Part shown: positions 47,914 to 56,862 of the stretch, piece by piece
Layout: the number at the start of each line of letters is the position of its first letter
Position numbering within the stretch: the stretch's first letter is position 1
Assembly (NCBI GenBank): GCA_025928265.1
Contig: JAICJV010000001.1
Location: 1 to 64,000 of the forward strand
From: Thermoleophilaceae bacterium
Lineage (GTDB): Bacteria; Actinomycetota; Thermoleophilia; Solirubrobacterales; Thermoleophilaceae
Length of the DNA stretch: 64,000 nucleotides
Reading direction: 5' to 3'
Notes under the pieces: model-generated
Database searches by the model: none
What the model saw: only the letters and a program-made list of their open reading frames with translations
Told to the model about the DNA's origin: nothing
Translations under genes and position numbers: made by a program

Positions 47914-49032
47914 TCAGCCGGTCTTGCCCGCATTCTGCACGGGACCGTCGAAGCCCTCCTGGTACGGGTAGTCGGGACGCGGGTTGATCGCGTTGGCCGG
48001 CAGCTTGATCGCGCCGCTGTTGACCTTGTCGATCGTGTCCTTCGTGACCTTCGCGATGTCCGCCTTGGCCTGGTACTTCGGGCAGAGCTTGAGCGTCTGC
48101 AGCTTGGGATCCTGGAGGTCCAGGAACACCGCGCCCGGCTTCAGCGTGCCCTTGACGTAGCGGTCGAGCATCAGCTGCGTCGCCGCCATGTTGTTCACGA
48201 CCTCGGTGCCGACGATGTTGTCGTACGACGTGCAGTCCGGGATCGTGAGCTTGAACATCGCCGGATCCTTGCCCGACGCCTTGCCGGCCGCGTACGACCC
48301 GGCGATGCCGGCGTCGAGGAACGGGAAGATCACGTCGGCGTTGTCGGTGATCATCGCTGCCGTGGCGGCCTTCGCCTTCGCGACGTCGTTGAAGTCGCCG
48401 GTGATGTTCTTGAGCACCTTGATGCTCGGATCGACGCTCTTGACACCGGCCTCAAAGCCGTTGGCGCCGTGCACGGTCGGCGGGATCTCCGCGCCGCCCA
48501 CGTAGCCGACCACCTTCGACTTGGTCATGGTCGCCGCGATGACGCCGCCGACGTACGCCGGGGCGCCCCAGTCGTTCGCGAAGCCGGTCACGTTCTTGTG
48601 GTACTTCTGCGTGTAGCCCGCGACGTTGACGAAGTACTTGTCCGGGAACTTGTCGGCCGTGACGTCGAAGATCGGGCCGAAGCTGGCGCTGACGCCGAGC
48701 ACGACGTCGTTGATCGGCGCGAGCGTGTTCACCGCGTCCGTGCGCTGCTGGTCGGTTGCCTTGTTCTCCAGCGTCGCGGTCAGCTTCAGGTTGGGATGCT
48801 GCTTCTCCGCGGCGAGGATGCCCTCATACGCTGCCTGGTTGAACGACTTGTCGTTCTTCGGGCCGATCAGCGCGGCACCAATCTTCACCTCCTTGGTGGT
48901 GCTCCCCCCACTGGTGCTGCTGCCGTTGCTGCTGTTGTCGTTGCTGCTCCCGCATGCCGCGATGACAAGCGCAGCGGCAAGCACGAACAGGGCGACGAGC
49001 AACGAGCGTATGCGTCCCCCAGCAATCGTCAT
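47914..49032 (-). CDS. BMP-family substrate-binding lipoprotein
   Basis: Lipobox LVIAAC followed by Ser/Asn-rich linker; KIGAALIGPKNDKSFNQAAYEGI; SD GGAGAGGAC upstream of ATG. Confidence 0.9.
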   Translation of the reverse strand: MTIAGGRIRSLLVALFVLAAALVIAACGSSNDNSSNGSSTSGGSTTKEVKIGAALIGPKNDKSFNQAAYEGILAAEKQHPNLKLTATLENKATDQQRTDAVNTLAPINDVVLGVSASFGPIFDVTADKFPDKYFVNVAGYTQKYHKNVTGFANDWGAPAYVGGVIAATMTKSKVVGYVGGAEIPPTVHGANGFEAGVKSVDPSIKVLKNITGDFNDVAKAKAATAAMITDNADVIFPFLDAGIAGSYAAGKASGKDPAMFKLTIPDCTSYDNIVGTEVVNNMAATQLMLDRYVKGTLKPGAVFLDLQDPKLQTLKLCPKYQAKADIAKVTKDTIDKVNSGAIKLPANAINPRPDYPYQEGFDGPVQNAGKTG

Positions 49033-49208
49033 GAGTCCTCTCCTCGCGTCGATCCCCGCGGCACGGGAAGCCCCCACTGGGCGTCCGTCGGGCCGTCAGG
49101 GAAGCTGTACCACGAAAGTCCTACAAATGCCAAATTGCGATTCTTTAAGCGGGTCGTAGCCGACCTCCAGCCCCCGCATCGAGTATCCCGACGCCCCGCG
49201 TGCACTGT

Positions 49209-50234
49209 CTACGGGGCACTCCCGCTAGCGGGGAGGGTTTTCCCGCTGTGGCCCACCGACGCGTCGCCCAGCCCGAAGAGTCGCGCGGCGTTGCGGCTGC
49301 GGATGAGCTCGAGCACCTCGTCCGGCAGATCGGCCTCCGCGAGCGTGTCGACGGTGCGCAGCGGGTCCCAGAAGGGGTAGTCGGAGCCGAACATGACGTG
49401 ATCGGGCCCGAGGAACTCGAGCGCCGATCGAAGCGCCGGCGGCCAGACGCAGACGCAGTCGGTGTACACCCGCGCGAGCGCCTCGCTCGGGGCCTCGCTG
49501 AGCCGCCCCGTCCCGCCCGGCGCCCGCTCCGCCTCGTAGTCGATCCGCCCCACGAGCTGCGGGAGCAGGCTGCCGGTGTGGCTGAGCACCAGCTTGAGAT
49601 CCGGCAGCCGCTCGAACACGCCGCCGAGGACGAGCCGGAGGATCGCCGACGTGGTGTCCACGAGGAAGCCCAGCGTCGGGATGAGCGCGTAGGCGTCGAG
49701 CTGCCGCGCGACGAGCGGGTAGGTGGGGTGGATGTGGATCGGCACGCCCAGCGCCGCCGCGGCCGCGAAGACGACCTCGAAGCGCGGCTCGTCGAGCGCG
49801 GCGCCCGCGGCGTTCGAGTAGATCATCGCCCCCACCGCGCCCGCCGCGACCGCGCGCTCGAGCTCGCCGGCGGCCTGCTCGGGCGCCTGCAGCGGCAGCG
49901 CCGCCATCACCGCGAGCCGGTCCGGGTGGCTGCGCGCGAGGTCCACCAGCTCGTCGTTCACCGCTCGCGCGATCGCGGGGCCGTCGCGCTCGGGGAACCA
50001 GTCGAGCCCGGGGACGTTGGTGCCGAGCACGGCCAGGTCGATGCCCTGTGCGTCCATGTCGCGCAGGCGCAGCCCGAGGTCGCCCATCGCGGGCAGCATC
50101 GGGTGGACGTTGCCGGCGCCGTACTCGATCACGCGCTTGCCGTCGTCGCCGGATATGCGCGGCAGCTCGCTGCGCGCGGCGAGCGCGTCGGCGAGCGTCG
50201 CCGGGAAGTAGTGGGTGTGCGTGTCGATCACCAT
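49209..50234 (-). CDS. Metal-dependent amidohydrolase (amidohydrolase 2 / ACMSD-like)
   Basis: VIDTHTHYFP, IHIHPTYPL, LVLSHTGSLLPQL, MFGSDYPFWDP. Confidence 0.87.
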   Translation of the reverse strand: MVIDTHTHYFPATLADALAARSELPRISGDDGKRVIEYGAGNVHPMLPAMGDLGLRLRDMDAQGIDLAVLGTNVPGLDWFPERDGPAIARAVNDELVDLARSHPDRLAVMAALPLQAPEQAAGELERAVAAGAVGAMIYSNAAGAALDEPRFEVVFAAAAALGVPIHIHPTYPLVARQLDAYALIPTLGFLVDTTSAILRLVLGGVFERLPDLKLVLSHTGSLLPQLVGRIDYEAERAPGGTGRLSEAPSEALARVYTDCVCVWPPALRSALEFLGPDHVMFGSDYPFWDPLRTVDTLAEADLPDEVLELIRSRNAARLFGLGDASVGHSGKTLPASGSAP

Positions 50235-51367
50235 CAGCGGAACTCCACGAACGGCCTGCGGACACGCGTGAGGTGCGAGTTGCACCAGCGCATGAACGCG
50301 GCACGCAGCGCCTCGCCGGCGCTGTCGCCGTACACACCGGTCGCGACCAGTCCGTCCAGCACACGCTCCTCGTCCGCGCTGAGCTCGACCTCGACCGTGG
50401 TGGTCGCAGGAGCCGGGCGGTAGCTCGGCACGTAGTCGGGGTCGCGCTCGAGTGCGCGCGAGGCGAGCACCGGCACGTCGGCCAGCTCGTCGCTCTTCAC
50501 CTGGCTCGCCATCCGTCCCCAGCGCTCCTCTGCCGCGTCCACGAGCCGCTCGGTGTCGGGCGAGCGGGAGTAGATCTCGAGCCTGATCGGGGTGAACGTG
50601 AAGTTGTTGATGCCGACGAGGTCGCCGAGCCCGCAGATCACCGCCGCCGCGAGGACGTCGAACATCGCCACGAGGTCGATGCGGTCGCCGCGCTGGGCCG
50701 GATTCCACTTGAAGCGGCGCCGGCCGCTGTCGTCGATCGTCGTGGCCATCCAGAGGTTGAACGAGTCGTGCACGTCGTCGGGTGTGAGGCGGTACTCGCG
50801 GATGGCCTCGGCGAGCGAGTCCTGGCAGTTCGCGTGCACCGGCATGTCCCAGCCGAGCTCGTCCAGCACGCGGTTGCAGCGATGGCCGACGATGTCTAGC
50901 TCGCACGTGTCGGCGATCTCGAGGATGCCGAACATCGGGCGCCCGCGCGGCGCGTTCGTCCAGATGAACTCGCCCCTGCGCGGGTCGAACGACTGGAAGC
51001 TGCGCGTGAAGCCGCAGTCGAGGAACTCCTTGTGGTCGTGCAGGTTGAACGCGTTGAAGTCGACGCACGTGCCGCCCTCGACCTGCTCGATGCGCAGCAC
51101 CTCGCCGCGCATCACCGGAACGGCCTTGCCGGTCACCGGCTCGAGCGTGGTCTCCCAGCGCTTCTCGCCGTATGCGGGGAACGGCGACTCGAGCACGTCC
51201 AGCTCGGGAGTGCCACCGACGTACGCCGGTGCGCCCGCCAGCCGGTCGTTCACGTGCGTGAGCAGCACGCTGCGCAGAACCTCGGCGCGCGTCGAGCCGT
51301 GACCGCCGTCAGCCGCCACGCGATCGACGAAGCCGGCCTGCGTCTCGTGCAGCTCGACAAGCGCCAC
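50234..51367 (-). CDS. DUF1989 (urea-carboxylase-associated) protein with related ribbon-helix-helix-like segments at both ends
   Basis: DUF1989-like core GTCVDFNAFNLHDHKEF...CELDIVGHRCNRVL...NLWMATTIDDSGRRRF; termini FVDRVAADGGHGSTRAEVLRSVL and VLDGLVATGVYGDSAGEALRAAF. Confidence 0.78.
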   Translation of the reverse strand: MALVELHETQAGFVDRVAADGGHGSTRAEVLRSVLLTHVNDRLAGAPAYVGGTPELDVLESPFPAYGEKRWETTLEPVTGKAVPVMRGEVLRIEQVEGGTCVDFNAFNLHDHKEFLDCGFTRSFQSFDPRRGEFIWTNAPRGRPMFGILEIADTCELDIVGHRCNRVLDELGWDMPVHANCQDSLAEAIREYRLTPDDVHDSFNLWMATTIDDSGRRRFKWNPAQRGDRIDLVAMFDVLAAAVICGLGDLVGINNFTFTPIRLEIYSRSPDTERLVDAAEERWGRMASQVKSDELADVPVLASRALERDPDYVPSYRPAPATTTVEVELSADEERVLDGLVATGVYGDSAGEALRAAFMRWCNSHLTRVRRPFVEFR

Positions 51368-51371
51368 GGAC

Positions 51372-52169
51372 TCAGAGGTCCATCAGGGCCTTGCGCTGGG
51401 CGCCGTCGATCGGGATGTGCGCGCCGTTCACGAAGCTCGCGCGCGGCGACGCCACGAACGCCACCACGTTCGCGACCTCCTGCGGCTCGCAGATCCGCCC
51501 GAGCGGAATGCTGCTCACGGCCAGCTCGTGCGCGCGCGCCTGGTCAACCTTCTTGTCGCGCGCGAAGGCCTTCTCGAGCCCGTCCCAGCGGTCCGTGTTG
51601 ACCGGCCCCGGGTTCACCGTGTTCACGCGGATGCCGTAGCGGCCGTACTGCTCCGCGGCGGAGGATGCGAAGTTGATGTCAGCGGCGTTCGCCGCGCCCG
51701 CGGTCACCTCCCAGTAGCTCGGCTTGAGGCCGTCGTTGCCCACGACGAGGACGATGCTGCCGCTGCCACGCTCGCGCATGTGCGGCAGCACGGCGGTGCA
51801 GGAGCGGACGTAGCCCATGAGCTTCAGGCTGAGGCTCACGCTCCAGTGCTCCTCGGTGAGCTCCTCGATGAGGCCGCCCGGCGAGGACCCCGCGCAGGTC
51901 ACGAGGATGTCGATGTGGCCGAGCGCGTCGATCACCTCCGACACCACGCGCTCGACGTCGGCCGGGTCGCTCATGTCTCCCGCGACCGGCACCACCTTCC
52001 GGCCGGCCGCCTCCGACAGCTCGCGCGCGGCCTGCTCGAGGCCCTCGGCGTTGCGCGCGTTGATCGCGACGTCGCAGCCCTCCTCGGCGAGGGTCTGCGC
52101 GGTGGCGCGCCCGATCCCCTTGCTCGCTCCGGTCACCAGCACCGTCGACCCCTGCAAACCGAGATCCAC
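51372..52169 (-). CDS. Short-chain dehydrogenase/reductase
   Basis: STVLVTGASKGIGRATAQTLAEEG, DILVTCAGSSPGG, YGRYGIRVNTVNPGPV; GTG 52169 with SD GGAGGG. The catalytic Tyr of YxxxK is not obvious (SSAAEQYGRYG). Confidence 0.88.
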   Translation of the reverse strand: MDLGLQGSTVLVTGASKGIGRATAQTLAEEGCDVAINARNAEGLEQAARELSEAAGRKVVPVAGDMSDPADVERVVSEVIDALGHIDILVTCAGSSPGGLIEELTEEHWSVSLSLKLMGYVRSCTAVLPHMRERGSGSIVLVVGNDGLKPSYWEVTAGAANAADINFASSAAEQYGRYGIRVNTVNPGPVNTDRWDGLEKAFARDKKVDQARAHELAVSSIPLGRICEPQEVANVVAFVASPRASFVNGAHIPIDGAQRKALMDL

Positions 52170-52208
52170 CTTCGCCCTCCTCAAACGCTCGATGTCACGG
52201 CGGGAATA

Positions 52209-52223
52209 GGTCGTACGTTATAC
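52209..52223 (+). promoter_or_regulatory. Island operator motif, site d (GGTCGTACGTTATAC), overlapping the amidase stop codon
   Basis: Upstream of the SDR operon on the minus strand; TAA stop of the amidase (52218-52220) lies inside it. Confidence 0.6.
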
Positions 52224-53534
52224 GAATGGCGCCTGAGAGGCCAATTCGAGCAGCGCGTCCTCCTCGTGCGCGCGGCCGAGCAGCTGGAGCCCCACGGGCA
52301 GGCCGTCCGCGTCGCTGCCGCATGGCACCGAGATCGCCGGCTGGCCGGTGAGGGAGGCGAGCGCCGTATAGGTCGGCTGGAGCGACTCGACCGCACGCTC
52401 GCGGCCGCGGAAGAGCACCCGTTCGGCGCCGGCGGGCGACGCGGTGACGGGCACCGTCGGCAGCGCGAGGGCATCGATGCGACTCGACTCGAACAGCTCG
52501 CGCATGTGCGCACAGAGCGACGCGCGCACGCGCTTGGCATCGAGGTAGGCGTCGCGTGGCACCTCGGTTCCGGCCAGCAGCGCAGCGCGGATCGGGGGGC
52601 TGACGCCGTCGCCGCCGGCCGCCCACGCCGCGCTCGCCTCGACCACGATTGCCAGTACCGACGCCGCGACCGCCAGGGCCAGGTCGGGCGCGCGGACGTC
52701 GACGAACTCGATGCCCGGCATCCGCGCGAGAGCCTGCTCGACCGCCCCGCCCACGGCGGGATCAGCTGCAGCACAAGCTTGCCGATCGACCCCTACACGC
52801 CCGGCGACCTCTTCACGCGCGTGCGCGCGCGAGGGTCGGCGCGAGGGCGGCTTCAGCACGTCCCACGCGGCCGCCACCGTTGCGACGTCAGCCGCCATCA
52901 GGCCCACCGTGTCCTGCGTCCACGCGAGCTGCGCCACCCCGTCGCGCGTGATCGCGCCGCGCGTGGGCTTGAGACCGACGACGCCGCAGTGCGCCGCCGG
53001 GCAGCGGATCGACCCGTTCGTGTCGGTGCCGAGCGCGAGCGGCGCGATACCCGCGGCCACGGCGGCCGCCGAGCCGCCGCTCGAGCCGCCGGTGATGCGC
53101 TCCGGGTCACGCGGGTTGCGCGCCTGCGGCGTGATCATCCCGTAGGCGAGCTCGTGCGTGGCCGACTTGCCGATCACGATCGCGCCCGCTGCGCGCAGCG
53201 CATCCACCACCGGCGCGTTGCGGTCGGGCGTATGGTGGCCCGCTCGCGGTGAGCCCATGCGCGTCGGCACGCCCGCCACGTCGATCACGTCCTTCACGGC
53301 CAGCGGGAGGCCGTGCAGCCGGCTGCGGGGCCCGACGGCGCGCAGCTCGTCCTCGGCCGCGGCTGCCTGGTCGAGTGCCAGCTCGGGGGTGAGCTCGGCG
53401 AACGCGCCGATGCGGGGCTGGAGCGCCTCCGCGCGCTCGAGCGCCGCGCGCGTCAGATCGACCACGCCGACCTCGCCCGCGTCGAGCGCGCGGCGCGCGG
53501 CATGCGCGTCCGCCAGCAGCTCGGTCACGGACAC
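52218..53534 (-). CDS. Amidase-signature family amidase
   Basis: [69 protein letters not shown] start. Confidence 0.92.
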   Translation of the reverse strand: MSVTELLADAHAARRALDAGEVGVVDLTRAALERAEALQPRIGAFAELTPELALDQAAAAEDELRAVGPRSRLHGLPLAVKDVIDVAGVPTRMGSPRAGHHTPDRNAPVVDALRAAGAIVIGKSATHELAYGMITPQARNPRDPERITGGSSGGSAAAVAAGIAPLALGTDTNGSIRCPAAHCGVVGLKPTRGAITRDGVAQLAWTQDTVGLMAADVATVAAAWDVLKPPSRRPSRAHAREEVAGRVGVDRQACAAADPAVGGAVEQALARMPGIEFVDVRAPDLALAVAASVLAIVVEASAAWAAGGDGVSPPIRAALLAGTEVPRDAYLDAKRVRASLCAHMRELFESSRIDALALPTVPVTASPAGAERVLFRGRERAVESLQPTYTALASLTGQPAISVPCGSDADGLPVGLQLLGRAHEEDALLELASQAPFV

Positions 53535-53668
53535 GGTTCGGGCGCGAGCTCCGGCTCGGTGTCGCGATCCTCATCGAGCAGCACGTCGCGCAGCGTCCGG
53601 GCGGCGCGCTCGAGCATGCGCCGGTATTGCGCCAGCGCCTGCTCGGCGGCGGCTTCGTCGTCGCTCAT
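53525..53668 (-). CDS. 47-aa small ORF between AMP-ligase and amidase, overlapping both
   Basis: [51 protein letters not shown] overlap with the ligase stop, 10-nt overlap with the amidase start. Confidence 0.6.
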   Translation of the reverse strand: MSDDEAAAEQALAQYRRMLERAARTLRDVLLDEDRDTEPELAPEPCP

Positions 53669-55236
53669 CGCTCCACCAGCCTGACCACCTCCGACCGCAG
53701 CACCTTGCCCATCTCGTTCGTCGGAAGCCGCTCGACCACCACGACGCGCTTCGGCCGCTTGTACGGGGCGAGCCGATCGCGCACGAACTCGAGCACCGCC
53801 TCCTCCACGATCTCCTCACCGCCGTTCCCGACGACCGCGGCCACCACCTCCTCGCCCCAGCGCTCGGACGGGACGCCGACGACCACCGCACGGGCGACCG
53901 GGTCGAAGTCCTCGAGCACCAGCTCGATCTCGCGCGGGTAGACGTTCATGCCGCCGCTGATGATCAGCTCCTTTGCGCGCCCGGTGATCGACACGTAGCC
54001 GTCGGCCGGATCGACGTTGCCGATGTCGCCGGTGCGGAACCAGCCGCCGGGGTAGAACGAGTCCGCGACCGCGGTCTCATCGCCCGCGTAGCCGCCGAAG
54101 ACCTGCGGGCCCCGCACCACGATCTCGCCGTCGTCTCCGTCGGGCAGCTCGTCACCGGCGTCACCCACCACGCGCATCTCGATGCCCGGCAGCGGAATGC
54201 CGACGGTGCCGGGCCGGCGCGGCCCGCCGTACGGGTTGGACACATCGAGCCCGCTCTCGGTGGTGCCATAGCGCTCGAGCGGGATCTGCCCGAGCGTCCG
54301 CTCCACCCGCGCCGCGAGCGCGGGCGACAGCGGCGCCGATCCGGACACCACGAGCCGGAGCGAGCTCAGGTCCGTGCCGCCGATCCCGTCCCAGGCGGTG
54401 AGCCGCTCGTAGATCGCGGGCACGCCGAGGAGGATCGTGCCGCCCTCGCTCGCGATCGTGCGGCAGATCCACTCGGGGTCGAACTTGCCCGCGATCACGG
54501 CGCGGCAGCCCGACAGCAGCGTCGCGTGGACGCCGCTCAGGCCGTGCTGGTGAAAGAGCGGCAGCGAGTGCACGAGCACGTCGCCGGCCGTCCAGCGCCA
54601 CGCGAACATGGCCGCGCGGATCGAGGCCAGCACGTTCGCGTGGGTGAGCGGGACCGCCTTCGGGCGGCCGGTCGTGCCCGACGTGTACGCGAGCAGCGCC
54701 GCCTGATCCCCGTCCACGGACTCGGCGGCGAGCGGCTCGAACTCGGCGGTCGCGGTCTCGACATCCACAACCCCCTGGAGGGCGGGCAGCTCGTCCGCCA
54801 GCTCCGCGAGGATCGCACGCGCCTGGCCGGCGGCGACCGCGATCACGGCGCCGCTGTCGGATGCGAGGTGGTGCAGCTCGCCGCGCGTGTAACTCGGGTT
54901 GGCGAGCACGACGGTGGCGCCCGCGCGCAGCACGCCCAGGTACGCCTCGACCATCGCGATCGAGCTGGGCGCGGAGAACAGCACCCGGTCGCCCGCCGCG
55001 ACGCCGTGCTCGCGCAGCAGCGCGGCGAAGCGGCCCGCCGCCGCGTCCAGCTCGCCATGCGTGCGCGCGCTGCCGTCCACGTCGAGCGCGGGCCGTTCCG
55101 GAGCGGCGGCAGCCATCGCGTGGAATGCCTCCGGCAGCGAGCCGCGCGAGAGGCGCGCGATCAGGTCGTGGGGCTCGACCGCGCAGCCGAGGTGGCGCCG
55201 CCAGGCCGCCACGCTGCGCTCGTGAAGGTCGCTCAC
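53665..55236 (-). CDS. AMP-dependent acyl-CoA synthetase/ligase
   Basis: LLAYTSGTTGRPKAVPLTHAN, YGTTESGLDVSNP, GGWFRTGDIG, GRAKELIISGGMNVYPREIE; GTG start. Confidence 0.94.
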   Translation of the reverse strand: MSDLHERSVAAWRRHLGCAVEPHDLIARLSRGSLPEAFHAMAAAAPERPALDVDGSARTHGELDAAAGRFAALLREHGVAAGDRVLFSAPSSIAMVEAYLGVLRAGATVVLANPSYTRGELHHLASDSGAVIAVAAGQARAILAELADELPALQGVVDVETATAEFEPLAAESVDGDQAALLAYTSGTTGRPKAVPLTHANVLASIRAAMFAWRWTAGDVLVHSLPLFHQHGLSGVHATLLSGCRAVIAGKFDPEWICRTIASEGGTILLGVPAIYERLTAWDGIGGTDLSSLRLVVSGSAPLSPALAARVERTLGQIPLERYGTTESGLDVSNPYGGPRRPGTVGIPLPGIEMRVVGDAGDELPDGDDGEIVVRGPQVFGGYAGDETAVADSFYPGGWFRTGDIGNVDPADGYVSITGRAKELIISGGMNVYPREIELVLEDFDPVARAVVVGVPSERWGEEVVAAVVGNGGEEIVEEAVLEFVRDRLAPYKRPKRVVVVERLPTNEMGKVLRSEVVRLVER

Positions 55237-55940
55237 AGGCCCACCACCGACCCCGACCACGAGTCGCGGTTCCCGCGCCGCTCCTCGTCGAGTGCGGCCA
55301 GCACGCCGCTCGCGGTGCGCACCACCGACTTCGCACGTGCGACCGCGCCCGCGTCGAGCTTCGAAAGTTCAGCCGCCAGCGCGAGCGCGGCGGCACCCGG
55401 ATCGGCCTCGACCCGGTCGAGCAGCCCGATGGCGAGCGCCTCCTCGGCCGGCACGTCGCGCATCGCGAGGCAGAGGTCGAGTGCCCTGCCGCGGCCGACG
55501 AGCGAGGGCAGTCCCCACGATCCGACGGCAAGCCCGTGGCCGGGACCGACGAAGCGGAGCCTGGCGCCCGCGCCGCCCACGCGCAGGTCGCTCGCGAGCG
55601 CCAGCTGGGCGCCGCCTCCCACGGCGGGCCCGTCGACGGCCGCGATCACCGGCGCCGGGCTCAGCAGCATCCGCTGGTAGAGGCGGTAGAGGAGGTCGCT
55701 CACCTGCGCGCGCTCGCCGTCCGCCAGCGACAGGTCCGCGCCGGCGCAGAAGATCCCCGGATGCGCGCTACCCAGGACGAAGGCGCGAGCGTCGCGGTCG
55801 CCGAAGGCGTCCGCGAGCGCCTTCACGAGCCGGCGGTCGAGCGCGTTTCGCTTGTCCGGGCGGTCGAGCCAGAGCGCGACGACGCCGTCGCCGCGGCGAT
55901 CGATCAGCAGGCCCGAGTCAGGCGAACTCGGCAACGGCAC
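55233..55940 (-). CDS. Enoyl-CoA hydratase/isomerase family protein
   Basis: LWLDRPDKRNALDRRLVKAL, GIFCAGADLSL, VIAAVDGPAVGGGAQLALASDLRV. Confidence 0.9.
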   Translation of the reverse strand: MPLPSSPDSGLLIDRRGDGVVALWLDRPDKRNALDRRLVKALADAFGDRDARAFVLGSAHPGIFCAGADLSLADGERAQVSDLLYRLYQRMLLSPAPVIAAVDGPAVGGGAQLALASDLRVGGAGARLRFVGPGHGLAVGSWGLPSLVGRGRALDLCLAMRDVPAEEALAIGLLDRVEADPGAAALALAAELSKLDAGAVARAKSVVRTASGVLAALDEERRGNRDSWSGSVVGL

Positions 55941-55942
55941 AG

Positions 55943-55957
55943 GCTGTATCGTAATAC
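55943..55957 (+). promoter_or_regulatory. Island operator motif, site e (GCTGTATCGTAATAC), with overlapping divergent -10 elements
   Basis: TATCGT (55947-55952, plus) and TACGAT (55953-55948, minus) each 7 nt from a start codon. Confidence 0.65.
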
Positions 55958-55959
55958 GA

Positions 55960-56847
55960 ATGTCCTACGCGACGGCCGACGACGGTGTCCGCCTTTACCG
56001 GGAGGAGAGTGGGTCGGGCATACCGATCCTCTTCATCCACGAGTTCGCCGGCGACCACCGCAGCTTCGACCCGCAGGTCCGGCACTTCCAGGACAGCTAC
56101 CGCTGCATCGTGTACGACGCGCGCGGCTACACGCCGTCGGACGTGCCGGACGACGAGTCGGCCTACTCGCAGGAGCGTGCGGTCGCGGACGCGGTCACCG
56201 TTCTCGACGCCGCCGGAGTCGACCGCGCGCACGTGGTCGGCGTCTCGATGGGCGGCTTCTGCGCTCTGCACCTCGCCCTGCGCCACCCCGACCGCCTCCT
56301 GTCCGCGGTGGTCGCCGGCGCCGGCTACGGCGCTCAGCCCGAGCGCCAGGAGAGCTTCCGCAGCGAGTGCGAGTCGATCGCGGCGGCGTTTCGCGACGAG
56401 GGCACGCCCGCCGTGGCGGAGCGCTACGCGGTGGGACCGGCGCGTGTCCAGTTCCAGAACAAGAACCGGCCCGGCTGGGAGACGTTCGCCGCCCAGCTTG
56501 CCGAGCACGACGCGCGCGGCGCCGAGCTCACCATGCTGGGCGTCCAGCGGCTGCGCCCGTCGCTCTACGACCTGCGCGACGAGCTGGCGGCGATGACGGT
56601 GCCCATGCTGATCGTGGCCGGCGACGAGGACGAGGGCTGCCTAGAGCCCGACCTCATGCTCAAGCGGACGATCCCCTCGGCGGGGCTCGCCATCCTCCCG
56701 CGCACAGGGCACACCTGCAACCTCGAGGAGCCGGACGTCTTCAACGGCGCCGTCGAACGCTTTCTGCGCCGCGTCGAGGACGGCAGCTGGGGGCTGCGCG
56801 ACCCGCGCTCGCTCAGCACGAGCGTCACGGGGATGGACGAGGACTGA
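55960..56847 (+). CDS. Alpha/beta-fold hydrolase
   Basis: IPILFIHEFAGDHRSFDPQ, CIVYDARGYTPSD, VVGVSMGGFCALHLAL, LPRTGHTCNLEEP. Confidence 0.9.
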   Translation: MSYATADDGVRLYREESGSGIPILFIHEFAGDHRSFDPQVRHFQDSYRCIVYDARGYTPSDVPDDESAYSQERAVADAVTVLDAAGVDRAHVVGVSMGGFCALHLALRHPDRLLSAVVAGAGYGAQPERQESFRSECESIAAAFRDEGTPAVAERYAVGPARVQFQNKNRPGWETFAAQLAEHDARGAELTMLGVQRLRPSLYDLRDELAAMTVPMLIVAGDEDEGCLEPDLMLKRTIPSAGLAILPRTGHTCNLEEPDVFNGAVERFLRRVEDGSWGLRDPRSLSTSVTGMDED

Positions 56848-56862
56848 CCGCGGCGCGGCCGG

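Noticed and set aside
52226-52400. Plus-strand ATG at 52226 as a leaderless gene
   Set aside because: The frame runs antisense inside the amidase gene and its translation is Arg/Ala-rich without recognisable features; kept only as an antisense-transcription possibility.
51417-55680. Plus-strand ORFs 51417-53252 and 53158-55680
   Set aside because: Antisense to SDR, amidase, ligase and enoyl-CoA hydratase genes whose minus-strand frames carry clear motifs.
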